DNA of 64,000 nucleotides from a virus, in IMG/VR virus record IMGVR_UViG_3300025087_000061, positions 1 to 64,000 of that record, one strand, 5' to 3'. A program made the translations under genes and the position numbers. Below are positions 52,683 to 59,612 of this stretch, piece after piece. The notes under the pieces are model-generated. The model had not been told where the DNA came from, searched no databases, and was given only the letters and a program-made list of their open reading frames with translations. The first letter of the stretch is position 1. Every line of letters begins with the position of its first letter.

Positions 52683-53064
52683 AAAATATATTTTAACAGA
52701 CGGATTCGATCAAAATAAAGTTATTGGTGAAAGCTGATTAAAATCTAGTTCTTCTAAAAATTTTATATATTTTTCTGTAATCTCAATTTCATCAATAAAT
52801 TTATCCTATGGTGGAGTTTTAAAAGATGGAGAATTAACTATCACACAATTTGCAATTATACTAAATGATAATCGAAGAAAGTAAAGCTATATCTGAAAAA
52901 CAATACAAGGCTTTAGATAATTTTGTAAGTTTTGGGCCGATTAATAAAATTCAGACTTTTAAACATAAATGCTATTTATGGTGAATATGTAGGATGGGTT
53001 AAAATCTATCCACGTTGTGGGTTGTGGAAATAATAAGATTAATTGGACTTAATGGATTAAATAT
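52683..53064. other. Gap with decayed-looking coding remnants
   Basis: No intact gene. Short protein-like frames in different phases occur, including a 55-codon frame without an ATG (52744-52884 area) and a 39-codon ATG frame at 52865-52984, whose natural continuation (VGWVKIYPRCGLWK) lies in another frame. This could be a gene broken by indels. No promoter or structured RNA is clear. Confidence 0.35.
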
Positions 53065-53289
53065 ATGAGAACATTGATCAGACTTATTCGAATTGATTTC
53101 GATAACCTTGAGAATAGAGATTGTATTTATACAAAATCTATTGGGACTTTTGTTGATGAAAATATTGGGGCATCTGCTTCAGAAAAAGTAGGAGATTTTA
53201 TTAAAAACATGAAGCCCGAAAAACTATATTTAGGCTGGGATATGAATATTTATCCTAAATATAAATTAGAAATTGAATATTTCCAGTGA
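53065..53289 (+). CDS. Hypothetical protein (74 aa)
   Basis: Unknown 74-residue protein, alpha/beta-like, with a weak ribosome site. It is followed by the 875-bp noncoding region. No family recognised. Confidence 0.5.
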   Translation: MRTLIRLIRIDFDNLENRDCIYTKSIGTFVDENIGASASEKVGDFIKNMKPEKLYLGWDMNIYPKYKLEIEYFQ

Positions 53290-54164
53290 TTATAAATTTA
53301 TGTAATACTTTTCAATTTTCTTAAAATATAAAATCAAGCGTAAAGTGCCCAACCTCGACCTATGGGGTGGGGTGCTTCGGGAAAAATGACCCCATACCCT
53401 ATGACCTATCCTGCCTTAATCACTTTCCTAACAATCCTAACAACATTTAGTTCTCCCTAACTATCTTTACCTACCCTAATCAGTTCAACCTAGCCCAACA
53501 CAATACACAAGTCTTAATAAAGTTAGGTTAGCTTGACTTTGTTATATAACACCAAGTTTTTAAAACCCGTCTTTATATATTTAGGCCGTCCTAATTAGTT
53601 AAACCCTGCCTAATCATCTATTACCAGCATTACAATCTAAAGCAAGCCTGCCATAAGCAATGTCTGTGCCTGATAAATATTTATTTTCTTTTTATTCATC
53701 TATTATAGTATTACTAATGTTGTTAGGCGTGTTATGGCCTTAAATAATCGTTTGCTTAACCGTAGTGAGGCGATTACAGGCTTGCATGTGCTAGTATTAG
53801 AAAATATATTTCGCTTAACCTTGCGATTTTGATGTATTAAGTGCGTGTTTTGATTATGTTTATTTCCTAACAATAGCAGTATTGATGTGCTTTAGTTATG
53901 GTATAAGTCTTGCTTTGTTATGCTACTTCTATGCCCATATGCTGTTAATTGTGCGTTTTTGGGGTAAATAGTCTGACATTATAAACGCTATTAATGATAT
54001 GTATTTATTCGTCTTTATTTTAAATTATTATTTCTTTTAATATCAAACACTTATGCGCAAGTATGTGTAATGATTGATAAAGAAATATTTGACTTATATA
54101 AATTAACTTATTATCTTGTAATTAACATCAGCCATTAAGAACAATTACAAAGTGAGGTATAGTT
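53290..54164. other. 875-bp noncoding region rich in CCTAA/TTAGG
   Basis: No gene. Ten CCTAA or TTAGG pentamers occur in 53427-53870, far above chance, with a TATGGGGT/ACCCCATA stem at 53361-53396. The stretch is less AT-biased at its left and has many CCTAAC units, so it looks like a binding-site array, origin or structural region. Promoter-like TTGACT-N17-TATCTT (54089-54117) is near the right end. Confidence 0.5.
53361..53396. repeat. Inverted repeat with 8-bp stem
   Basis: TATGGGGT (53361-53368) pairs with ACCCCATA (53389-53396) around a 20-base loop. It opens the motif-rich noncoding region. Flanking GGGGTGG/CCC runs may extend pairing. Confidence 0.4.
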
Positions 54165-54488
54165 ATGAAAGCATCTACAAAGGTATACAGAGTGCTTAGA
54201 GCAATGACCGTACATGTACCATACAATGACATCGAAATAGATATAGAAGCACTGCAAAACGTTAAAGGCGGGGATTTTATTATAGGTATACGCAAGCTTG
54301 GCACAACTAGCTTTATTTATCGAAAACCGTGTACTAATTGGCTTGATGAATACAAGGAAGTGACAGATACATGGCCTAATATTGAATGGTATTGCGGCAG
54401 TGTTAATGAAGGTTGGATTGTGTCATTAAGTGATAAAGACGTACCAAAAATGCTCAATAATTGGCTTTATATGCATTTTGCTAAGTGA
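54165..54488 (+). CDS. Hypothetical protein (107 aa)
   Basis: First gene of a run of tiny rightward genes after the noncoding region. AGTGAGGT ribosome site, promoter-like boxes upstream. Contains two cysteines and Trp/Tyr-rich central part. Family unknown. Confidence 0.6.
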   Translation: MKASTKVYRVLRAMTVHVPYNDIEIDIEALQNVKGGDFIIGIRKLGTTSFIYRKPCTNWLDEYKEVTDTWPNIEWYCGSVNEGWIVSLSDKDVPKMLNNWLYMHFAK

Positions 54489-54496
54489 GGCTAATT

Positions 54497-54658
54497 ATGA
54501 ATACCAATAAAAGAGATGCACTCAAGATTAAGATGGCCTCAAGTCTTTATTTTCTCATGCCTGTTAAAGTCAGACTCCAGGCAGTCAAAGAGCTTGAAGG
54601 CTTGCTTGAGACAGGTTCATTGCCTGATATTAAATACGTTAGAGTATATGCGTTTTAG
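54497..54658 (+). CDS. Small hypothetical protein (53 aa)
   Basis: Short basic-then-hydrophobic protein beginning eight bases after the preceding gene, with AAGTGAGGC upstream. No known family. A longer frame on the same strand at 54516-54749 is in another phase and was rejected. Confidence 0.45.
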   Translation: MNTNKRDALKIKMASSLYFLMPVKVRLQAVKELEGLLETGSLPDIKYVRVYAF

Positions 54659-54667
54659 ACTAGCTGG

Positions 54668-54681
54668 CATAGTCAGGTATG
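54668..54681 (-). repeat. Dispersed CATACCTGACTATG motif, inverted copy
   Basis: CATAGTCAGGTATG on the plus strand, the reverse complement of the motif at 3983 and 55577. Located just after the 53-aa gene. Confidence 0.45.
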
Positions 54682-54753
54682 GCTTGAGTTTAAAAACGTC
54701 TATACCATGCCTTTACGGTACCTTAAAATTGAAATTAGGGAGCAAGTGAGATT

Positions 54754-54951
54754 ATGAAAACAGATAGAGACGTTGACGCTATGACATACGAAATTTTAAC
54801 TGATGAAACATTGGCAGTTAAAGACAAATATTATATCCGCACTAAATACCCGTTTTGTTATTGTACTGATAGAATGACAAAAAAGCAGGTTGAAAATGTG
54901 GCAAAGTCTATGCGGAACCTTGGTTTTACTGTAATAGGTAAGACAAAATAA
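54754..54951 (+). CDS. Small hypothetical protein (65 aa)
   Basis: Contains DRDVDAMTYEI and a C-terminal KKQVENVAKSMRNLGFTVI segment that looks like a small alpha/beta domain. GGGAGC site upstream. Unknown. Confidence 0.55.
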   Translation: MKTDRDVDAMTYEILTDETLAVKDKYYIRTKYPFCYCTDRMTKKQVENVAKSMRNLGFTVIGKTK

Positions 54952-54960
54952 GGTAAGACA

Positions 54961-55044
54961 ATGAAAACAATGCTAATAACGGCTTGGATTATGTTTTTAG
55001 TTGTGATGGCGGTTCAGACAGTTTTGACAATCTTTACTTTTTGA
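54961..55044 (+). CDS. Tiny membrane protein (27 aa)
   Basis: A single hydrophobic helix (LITAWIMFLVVMAVQTVLTI) with AAGGTAAG upstream. Very small membrane proteins of this kind are common in phage early regions. Function unknown. Confidence 0.45.
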   Translation: MKTMLITAWIMFLVVMAVQTVLTIFTF

Positions 55045-55054
55045 GGACAAGATT

Positions 55055-55222
55055 ATGAAAGATCTGACAAAGAAAGAATCTAAAGACATGCCTGAAGAAA
55101 GAAGGATATTTATTGTTATGCTTGTAACGGGATCTGATTTTAAAACGGCAAAACAATATTTGATTGCAGAAGAATGGAATATTGACAATGCCGTTATTTC
55201 TCTTAAAGGCGATAGAAGATAA
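55055..55222 (+). CDS. Small UBA-like protein (55 aa)
   Basis: The C-terminal half (AKQYLIAEEWNIDNAVISL) resembles a UBA or TS-N-like three-helix fold. Short leader is charged. GAGGACA ribosome site precedes the ATG. Assignment is tentative. Confidence 0.45.
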   Translation: MKDLTKKESKDMPEERRIFIVMLVTGSDFKTAKQYLIAEEWNIDNAVISLKGDRR

Positions 55223-55410
55223 ATTGCTTTAAACTAGTTCAAACAGTCTTAAACCATGATTGACACAATTTCAATAAAATCAACAACTTATTTTTTAAGA
55301 AAAGAAAAAACTCCATATATAACTTATTAAAAACAGCTATTATAACTCATTGATATTAAAAGATAAGTGAGGAAATAAGAGCTATTAAGAGCAAATGAGA
55401 GGATAAGACC

Positions 55411-55554
55411 ATGAAAAAGTATGAAGTGATTCTTAAAAGTGGCGAGATCGGCATTTACTTTGGCCGGAAAAAACCTAAGGAAGGAGACAGGGTTAAAATA
55501 CACATTGGCAATGGCGTTTTTGTCCACGGCTTTGTCTATGACGTTATGGATTGA
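55411..55554 (+). CDS. Small hypothetical protein (47 aa)
   Basis: Lys/Gly-rich beta-like protein (KSGEIGIYFGRKKPKEGDRV). GAGAGGATAAG site upstream. No family. 188 bp of gap before it has no other gene. Confidence 0.45.
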   Translation: MKKYEVILKSGEIGIYFGRKKPKEGDRVKIHIGNGVFVHGFVYDVMD

Positions 55555-55576
55555 TTTAAGCCATTTTTAAAACCTG

Positions 55577-55592
55577 GCATACCTGACTATGG
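55577..55592 (+). repeat. Dispersed motif GCATACCTGACTATGG (copy 2)
   Basis: Exact copy of 3983-3998. Here it is enclosed by AAAACC and GGTTTT arms that could form a hairpin, 70 bases before the next gene. Confidence 0.5.
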
Positions 55593-55663
55593 TTTTAATC
55601 TAAAAACAGTTCTACGGGCCTAATAGGTGCCTTTAAGACATATCTAAATCATGAGGTGAGGTT

Positions 55664-56179
55664 ATGAGAACAATTACAGTGAGAATTTACACGTTTGATG
55701 AATTGAATGATAAGAGCAAAGAAAAGGCCATTGGAAATTTAAGCGATATAAACATTAGTCATGAATGGTGGGATTATACTTTTGAAGATGCTGAAAACAT
55801 TGGATTGAAAATCAGTGCTTTTGATATCGGTAGAGGATCTTACGTTAAAGGTAAATTTATTTATTCCGCCGCCGAAGTTGCAGCAAATATTTTACGCGAC
55901 CATGGTGAAAAGTGTGATACATACCGAACTGCGGAAGACTTTCTGACAACCTGGCAACCGGTTTTTAACGATTACATGGATGAAGAGCATGAAAATTATG
56001 AAAGCAGGGAAAGTGAGGACAAATTGCAAGAGATTGAAGAAGAATTTTTACGCTCATTGTGTGAGGACTATCGTATTATGTTGCAAAAAAATTATGAATA
56101 TTTAACCAGTGGAGAAGCGATAATTGAAACAATTCAGGCAAACGAATATGAATTTACAGAAAACGGAGAATTGTATTAG
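55664..56179 (+). CDS. Conserved mobile-element protein (171 aa)
   Basis: Member of a protein family found in many phages and plasmids, recognised by TFDELNDKSKEKAI, then INISHEWWDYTFEDAE, FDIGRGSYVKGKF, and the C-terminal SGEAIIETIQANEYEFTENG. Its function is unknown. Acidic, so DNA mimicry or inhibition of host proteins is possible but not shown. GAGGTGAGG site upstream. Confidence 0.7.
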   Translation: MRTITVRIYTFDELNDKSKEKAIGNLSDINISHEWWDYTFEDAENIGLKISAFDIGRGSYVKGKFIYSAAEVAANILRDHGEKCDTYRTAEDFLTTWQPVFNDYMDEEHENYESRESEDKLQEIEEEFLRSLCEDYRIMLQKNYEYLTSGEAIIETIQANEYEFTENGELY

Positions 56180-56294
56180 GTATGATTTAAGACGTTTTCA
56201 AACTTCAATGCCTGTACATACCAGGATATTTTAAATCAAGCTGTATGGTGGGTTTAAAGGCCTGCAATCAACTAATAACTAGTGAGGTGAGGTT

Positions 56295-56563
56295 ATGACT
56301 AGTTCAGAATTAAAATATAGGCATGAAACAAATAACCCCGGTTCATGTTTTTCACCCGAAATAATATGAAATTTGCTGGTGATACCATGAAAAATTATGG
56401 TGTTCGTGAATCAGCGGTAATTACGAACTATGACAATAACGGCGATTATACCGAATCAGGGATTGTTATTGAATGCTGGGAATTATATCGCCGCAAGCCT
56501 GTAAAACATGGATTGTCAAAGAGTGCGTTTTTCAACAAAATTACTTTCAAAGTTGTTAAATAA
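56295..56563 (+). pseudogene. Conserved small phage protein, frameshifted
   Basis: The first frame (MTSSELKYRHETNNPGSCF) stops at 56367-56369. The second, from 56345, continues as FFTRNNMKFAGDTMKNYGVR and runs to 56563. The natural protein would need one extra T in the T5 run at 56348-56352. The FTRNNMKFAGDTMKNYGVR part is typical of phage hypothetical proteins. Likely sequencing error or recent mutation. Confidence 0.6.
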
Positions 56564-56709
56564 CAAATTGAAACGGTTTCATGTTCAAGGTTTGTAAGGT
56601 ATTGATATTATTAGCGCGTGTTTGCATCATTTGCATGTTTTAATTATAAGAGTTAATGAATTTTCAATCTTCTTGACTCTGATTAAAACCAAACCTTAAA
56701 GGAGAGATT

Positions 56710-56877
56710 ATGAAGATCAATGAAATTATGGCAATGACACACAAAGAATTTGCAGTTAAGATCAAGACTTTTAAAGCGAGCTGTGAAAAGGCTGGTGTTG
56801 AACCTACAAAGCGACAGGCCAGCAAATACAGGCTCAAGAAGGGCAAAGCATATATGGCTAAAGAGGCGAGCAAATGA
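56710..56877 (+). CDS. Small basic protein (55 aa)
   Basis: Lys/Arg-rich helical protein (KINEIMAMTHKEFAVKIKTF) with AAGGAGAGA upstream. Its stop overlaps the next tiny gene (ATGA). Possibly nucleic-acid binding, but not shown. Confidence 0.5.
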   Translation: MKINEIMAMTHKEFAVKIKTFKASCEKAGVEPTKRQASKYRLKKGKAYMAKEASK

Positions 56878-56948
56878 GGCCATGGCAGCTTGCTCTTGTC
56901 TTTGCCATGGTTTATGCCCTTGCAAGCTATGTCGAGTTCTGTTTGTAA
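56874..56948 (+). CDS. Tiny membrane peptide (24 aa)
   Basis: Starts within the stop of the preceding gene. WQLALVFAMVYALASYVEF forms one membrane helix. Real only if translation is coupled to the gene before it. Confidence 0.4.
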   Translation: MRPWQLALVFAMVYALASYVEFCL

Positions 56949-56982
56949 TAGTTGTGTATACACAATTGAAAAGGAGAATGCT

Positions 56983-57063
56983 ATGAAGCTAAGTCTTGCG
57001 GGCTGGTTCTGGTTGTCTTACTTTGCTCTGATTTTATTTTTGTTAAAATTTTGCTATAACTGA
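56983..57063 (+). CDS. Tiny membrane peptide (26 aa)
   Basis: Aromatic membrane helix (WFWLSYFALILFLLKF) after an AAGGAG site. Its stop lies inside the first TATAAC-type repeat. Confidence 0.4.
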   Translation: MKLSLAGWFWLSYFALILFLLKFCYN

Positions 57064-57080
57064 ATTTGTATGAATTTTTT
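57053..57080 (+). repeat. CTATAACTGAA repeat (copy 1)
   Basis: GCTATAACTGAATTTGTATG followed by AATTTTTT. Same head as copies at 57943, 58005 and 59574 but with a different middle. It overlaps the end of the 26-aa frame. Confidence 0.45.
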
Positions 57081-57215
57081 GTATTGCATAAAACGCAATA
57101 ATAATTGTTTCGTGTTGCGTGAAGTGAAATACCATATAACGGGAATTGTATGACGGGCCTATACAGGATATTTTCTTGTTATAAAACTTTGAAATAAACT
57201 CTAAAAGGGGCGGAT

Positions 57216-57344
57216 ATGAAGTATTACATTATTTTTTGCACTTCTTCTAACAACTTAATTTGTTTCACTTCTTCATACTCTAGCCATATTGAAGAAATTT
57301 TTGACGTTATCCAAGCTGAAAATATCTATGAATTCAACTGTTAA
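57216..57344 (+). CDS. Small hypothetical protein (42 aa)
   Basis: Ser/Cys-rich N-terminal half and acidic end. AAAAGGGGCGG site upstream. No family. Preceded by a TATAAC-containing gap. Confidence 0.4.
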   Translation: MKYYIIFCTSSNNLICFTSSYSSHIEEIFDVIQAENIYEFNC

Positions 57345-57365
57345 AAATAAAATAAAGGCAATATC

Positions 57366-57737
57366 ATGACCACTTACATTGATATAACGGGTTCTAATAT
57401 CAAAACCGGGCCTTGGATTCACAAGGTAAGTACTAAAGCCTTTACATTCAAAACCGTTAATGGCATTAGGTTTGCCATAACTGAAAACAACTACTACCTT
57501 GATACTAAAGCCGATAAGATCAGATATCAGTTTATGTCTTGTGCTGGTTGTTCATGGAAACATAGTTATGTCATTTATATGGAAGTAAGACCTAATGTTT
57601 TTGTTTATTTTATTCAATGCACTGAATACGATCTTGATATGAGGATAAAGCAATGCTCTGATGTTTATCACAATTATGATTATCCAAACAATTTTGAAGT
57701 AGATGCATATATAAATCAATTGCAGAGAAAGGTATGA
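57366..57737 (+). CDS. Hypothetical protein (123 aa)
   Basis: Mixed alpha/beta protein with two Cys in CAGC and aromatic-rich core. No family recognised. Its 3' end is coupled to the next gene. Confidence 0.55.
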   Translation: MTTYIDITGSNIKTGPWIHKVSTKAFTFKTVNGIRFAITENNYYLDTKADKIRYQFMSCAGCSWKHSYVIYMEVRPNVFVYFIQCTEYDLDMRIKQCSDVYHNYDYPNNFEVDAYINQLQRKV

Positions 57738-57739
57738 TT

Positions 57740-57943
57740 ATGAAAATTATTGCCATTGCTTGTAATGACAGATTTTTTACTATAGGCAAAACTAGGAGAA
57801 AAATTATTACAAGCAATGGTTGCAATGAACCTTGTAAGAACAGATTTTATTGCCCGAAACGAAATTGGCTTATGTTAGAAAAATGTCCGTTCCTGAATTT
57901 GAACGAATGCAATAATTTTGTCAAAATGTGTGGGAAAATTTAG
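57740..57943 (+). CDS. Small Cys-rich protein (67 aa)
   Basis: Seven cysteines in about 65 residues (including CNEPCKNRFYC) suggest zinc or iron binding. I prefer ATG 57740 after AGAAAGG to the one at 57734. Its stop runs into the second TATAAC repeat. Confidence 0.5.
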   Translation: MKIIAIACNDRFFTIGKTRRKIITSNGCNEPCKNRFYCPKRNWLMLEKCPFLNLNECNNFVKMCGKI

Positions 57944-57970
57944 CTATAACCGAAAAGACGTGAATTTTAT
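57943..57970 (+). repeat. CTATAACTGAA repeat (copy 2)
   Basis: GCTATAACCGAAAAGACGTG then AATTTTAT. The ACGTGAATT tail matches copies at 58005 and 59574 exactly. 62 bases from copy 3. Confidence 0.5.
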
Positions 57971-58004
57971 TTTATCAGTTTTTATAACAATTTGTGGAAA
58001 ACTG

Positions 58005-58030
58005 GCTATAACTGAAAGGACGTGAATTCA
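58005..58030 (+). repeat. CTATAACTGAA repeat (copy 3)
   Basis: GCTATAACTGAAAGGACGTG followed by AATTCA. Same 9-base tail ACGTGAATT. A 4-codon ATG frame follows and is not a gene. Confidence 0.5.
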
Positions 58031-58081
58031 TGGCTTATTTATAACCGGTTTTAATTATTTTGTTATAACCTTGTTTTTATC

Positions 58082-58109
58082 TTGATTTTATTTGTTTTTG
58101 GTGTATAAT
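58082..58109 (+). promoter_or_regulatory. Promoter ahead of the 58.1-kb gene
   Basis: TTGATT (58082-58087), 16-base spacer, TATAAT (58104-58109), with an AAAGGAG ribosome site at 58134-58140 and ATG at 58146. Good consensus. Confidence 0.65.
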
Positions 58110-58145
58110 TTTAAATAAGATAAACAAAAATTAAAGGAGAAAGTT

Positions 58146-58390
58146 ATGAAGAATGAAAGATATATTGTAGTAAACAGAAGTTATTGGCAAAAAGTGATCC
58201 TTCTATTAAAGCAAGCATTTATGGTGCTGTACCTTATTTGTCAGAAGAAGACCAGCTGGATTGGGAAATAAAAGAAAACGGATATAATATCATAAACACA
58301 AAAAATAATTGTGTTTATGGTAATTCATATTTCCCTTATTACTGGACAAAAAGGAAGCTCAGGATATCTGCGATAAGAGAAATCAATTAA
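58146..58390 (+). pseudogene. Conserved small phage protein, frameshifted
   Basis: ATG frame gives MKNERYIVVNRSYW. The continuation AKSDPSIKASIYGAVPYLSE and further residues lies in the -1 frame from 58184. One missing T in TTATTGG would restore the single protein (about 81 residues), a type seen in other phages. The TTG at 58184 could alternatively be a start. Confidence 0.5.
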
Positions 58391-58409
58391 AATTTAAAAG
58401 GAGAAAATT

Positions 58410-59288
58410 ATGAAAACTGATTATTCAGAACTTAAAGGCGAGGAAGTAATTTTTATTAATGACGCAGGGGAAGATGAACCTCAAGAGGTGTTAGATTCGT
58501 ATTTCATCGACATTGAAGAGTTCGATGAATTTTACAATGAAAGCACATCATTGTGCGTAGTTAGTGCTCGTAAGGGTATGGGGAAATCTGCTCTCTTGTC
58601 TCGCTTAGAATATAAACTTCGTAATTCAAGCGATTATGAGAACCCAATTATTGTCAGATCCACAGGAAATGCACTGCTTGGGTTGGGTGATTTTCAAGGT
58701 AAAGATCAAGCATATTTAGAAAATTATTGGAAGCAAATTGTCTGTAAGAAAATCAATATTGAGATTGGTAAGCTCATTGGATTTGCTTTGGCAGATAACG
58801 AAATATCAATGGTTGAGGCAGCAGAGCTTGAAGGAATTAAGAGCAAAAACCTTGTTGGTGCTCTTGTGTCTAGAATTAAAGGAAAAATTCCGTATTTAAA
58901 TTTAGAACTGAAAAAAAGCATACCTGATAACTGGGAACAGTTACTTAAGACGTACCAGGAAAGTCACAGTAAATCAGCGGTTTGGGTTTTAATAGACGAC
59001 ATTGATGCGAAATATTTAGATACTGAAGAGTATCAAATTAGGATTGGTTCTTTTTTTAGTGCTATAAGAGGACTTGTCCATGATGTTAAAAATTTAAATA
59101 TTCGTGTAACAGTGAGAACGGATGTTTGGCACAATCTAAGATATCTTGAGGATTTGGATAAATTGGAACAGTATTTGATTGAAATAAACTGGACCAAAAA
59201 TAGAACGAAAGAAATGCTTGCAAAGCGCATATCATCAAATGCATTCAAAGCGGCAAATATGATGTTGGGGAAAGGAAAAAATTTGTAG
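58410..59288 (+). CDS. P-loop ATPase, probably truncated
   Basis: A STAND/KAP-like ATPase: Walker A ARKGMGKSALLSRL (about 53-66), Walker B VLIDDID (about 193-199) and a sensor-like TVRTDVWHNLR. It resembles the Sll1717-type P-loop ATPases, which are usually about 450-520 residues. This one ends at 292 in GKGKNL, so a C-terminal domain is missing. Such ATPases occur in bacterial defence and mobile elements. It may be a remnant or a decoy. Ribosome site AAAAGGAG. Confidence 0.65.
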   Translation: MKTDYSELKGEEVIFINDAGEDEPQEVLDSYFIDIEEFDEFYNESTSLCVVSARKGMGKSALLSRLEYKLRNSSDYENPIIVRSTGNALLGLGDFQGKDQAYLENYWKQIVCKKINIEIGKLIGFALADNEISMVEAAELEGIKSKNLVGALVSRIKGKIPYLNLELKKSIPDNWEQLLKTYQESHSKSAVWVLIDDIDAKYLDTEEYQIRIGSFFSAIRGLVHDVKNLNIRVTVRTDVWHNLRYLEDLDKLEQYLIEINWTKNRTKEMLAKRISSNAFKAANMMLGKGKNL

Positions 59289-59349
59289 ATCAAAGTAATT
59301 GCAAGGGCAATCTCCAGTGCTCATTTAAATAACGGCAATGGGTGAAGTC

Positions 59350-59547
59350 ATGAATATAAAATTGTATTGTAAAAGTATGGGGAAAATTTTTAGAGTAACC
59401 AAAGTCGCTTTAAATGATCAAGAAGCAAATGATTATTGCTCAAAACATAAAGATCAAGGAGTAATAGCAGTAGACAATAAAAATGGCCTGGTTTATATCG
59501 CTGAGTTCTATTCTTCTAAAGTTCCATCAAGCGTATTGCCTGACTAA
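59350..59547 (+). CDS. Small hypothetical protein (65 aa)
   Basis: Small alpha/beta protein, no family. ATG at 59350 follows GGGTGA; the frame also has a Met at 59338. It sits between the ATPase and the methyltransferase-DUF4942 gene. Confidence 0.5.
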   Translation: MNIKLYCKSMGKIFRVTKVALNDQEANDYCSKHKDQGVIAVDNKNGLVYIAEFYSSKVPSSVLPD

Positions 59548-59573
59548 AACAAAAGATATACTTTGAAAATAAA

Positions 59574-59600
59574 TCTATAACTGAAATAACGTGAATTTTT
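59574..59600 (+). repeat. CTATAACTGAA repeat (copy 4)
   Basis: TCTATAACTGAAATAACGTG then AATTTTT. Lies directly upstream of the GGAGGTG site and ATG of the next gene, so it may act in that gene's expression. Confidence 0.5.
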
Positions 59601-59612
59601 TGGAGGTGATAA

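Noticed and set aside
52805-52820. Fragment of the tRNA-His 5' end (TATGGTGGAGT)
   Set aside because: Only eleven bases match and nothing else of a tRNA follows, so it is likely chance.
54516-54749. 77-aa plus-strand frame
   Set aside because: It is in a different frame from the better supported 53-aa gene (54497-54658) and has no ribosome site.
58031-58045. ATG after the third CTATAAC repeat
   Set aside because: The frame has only four codons before a stop.
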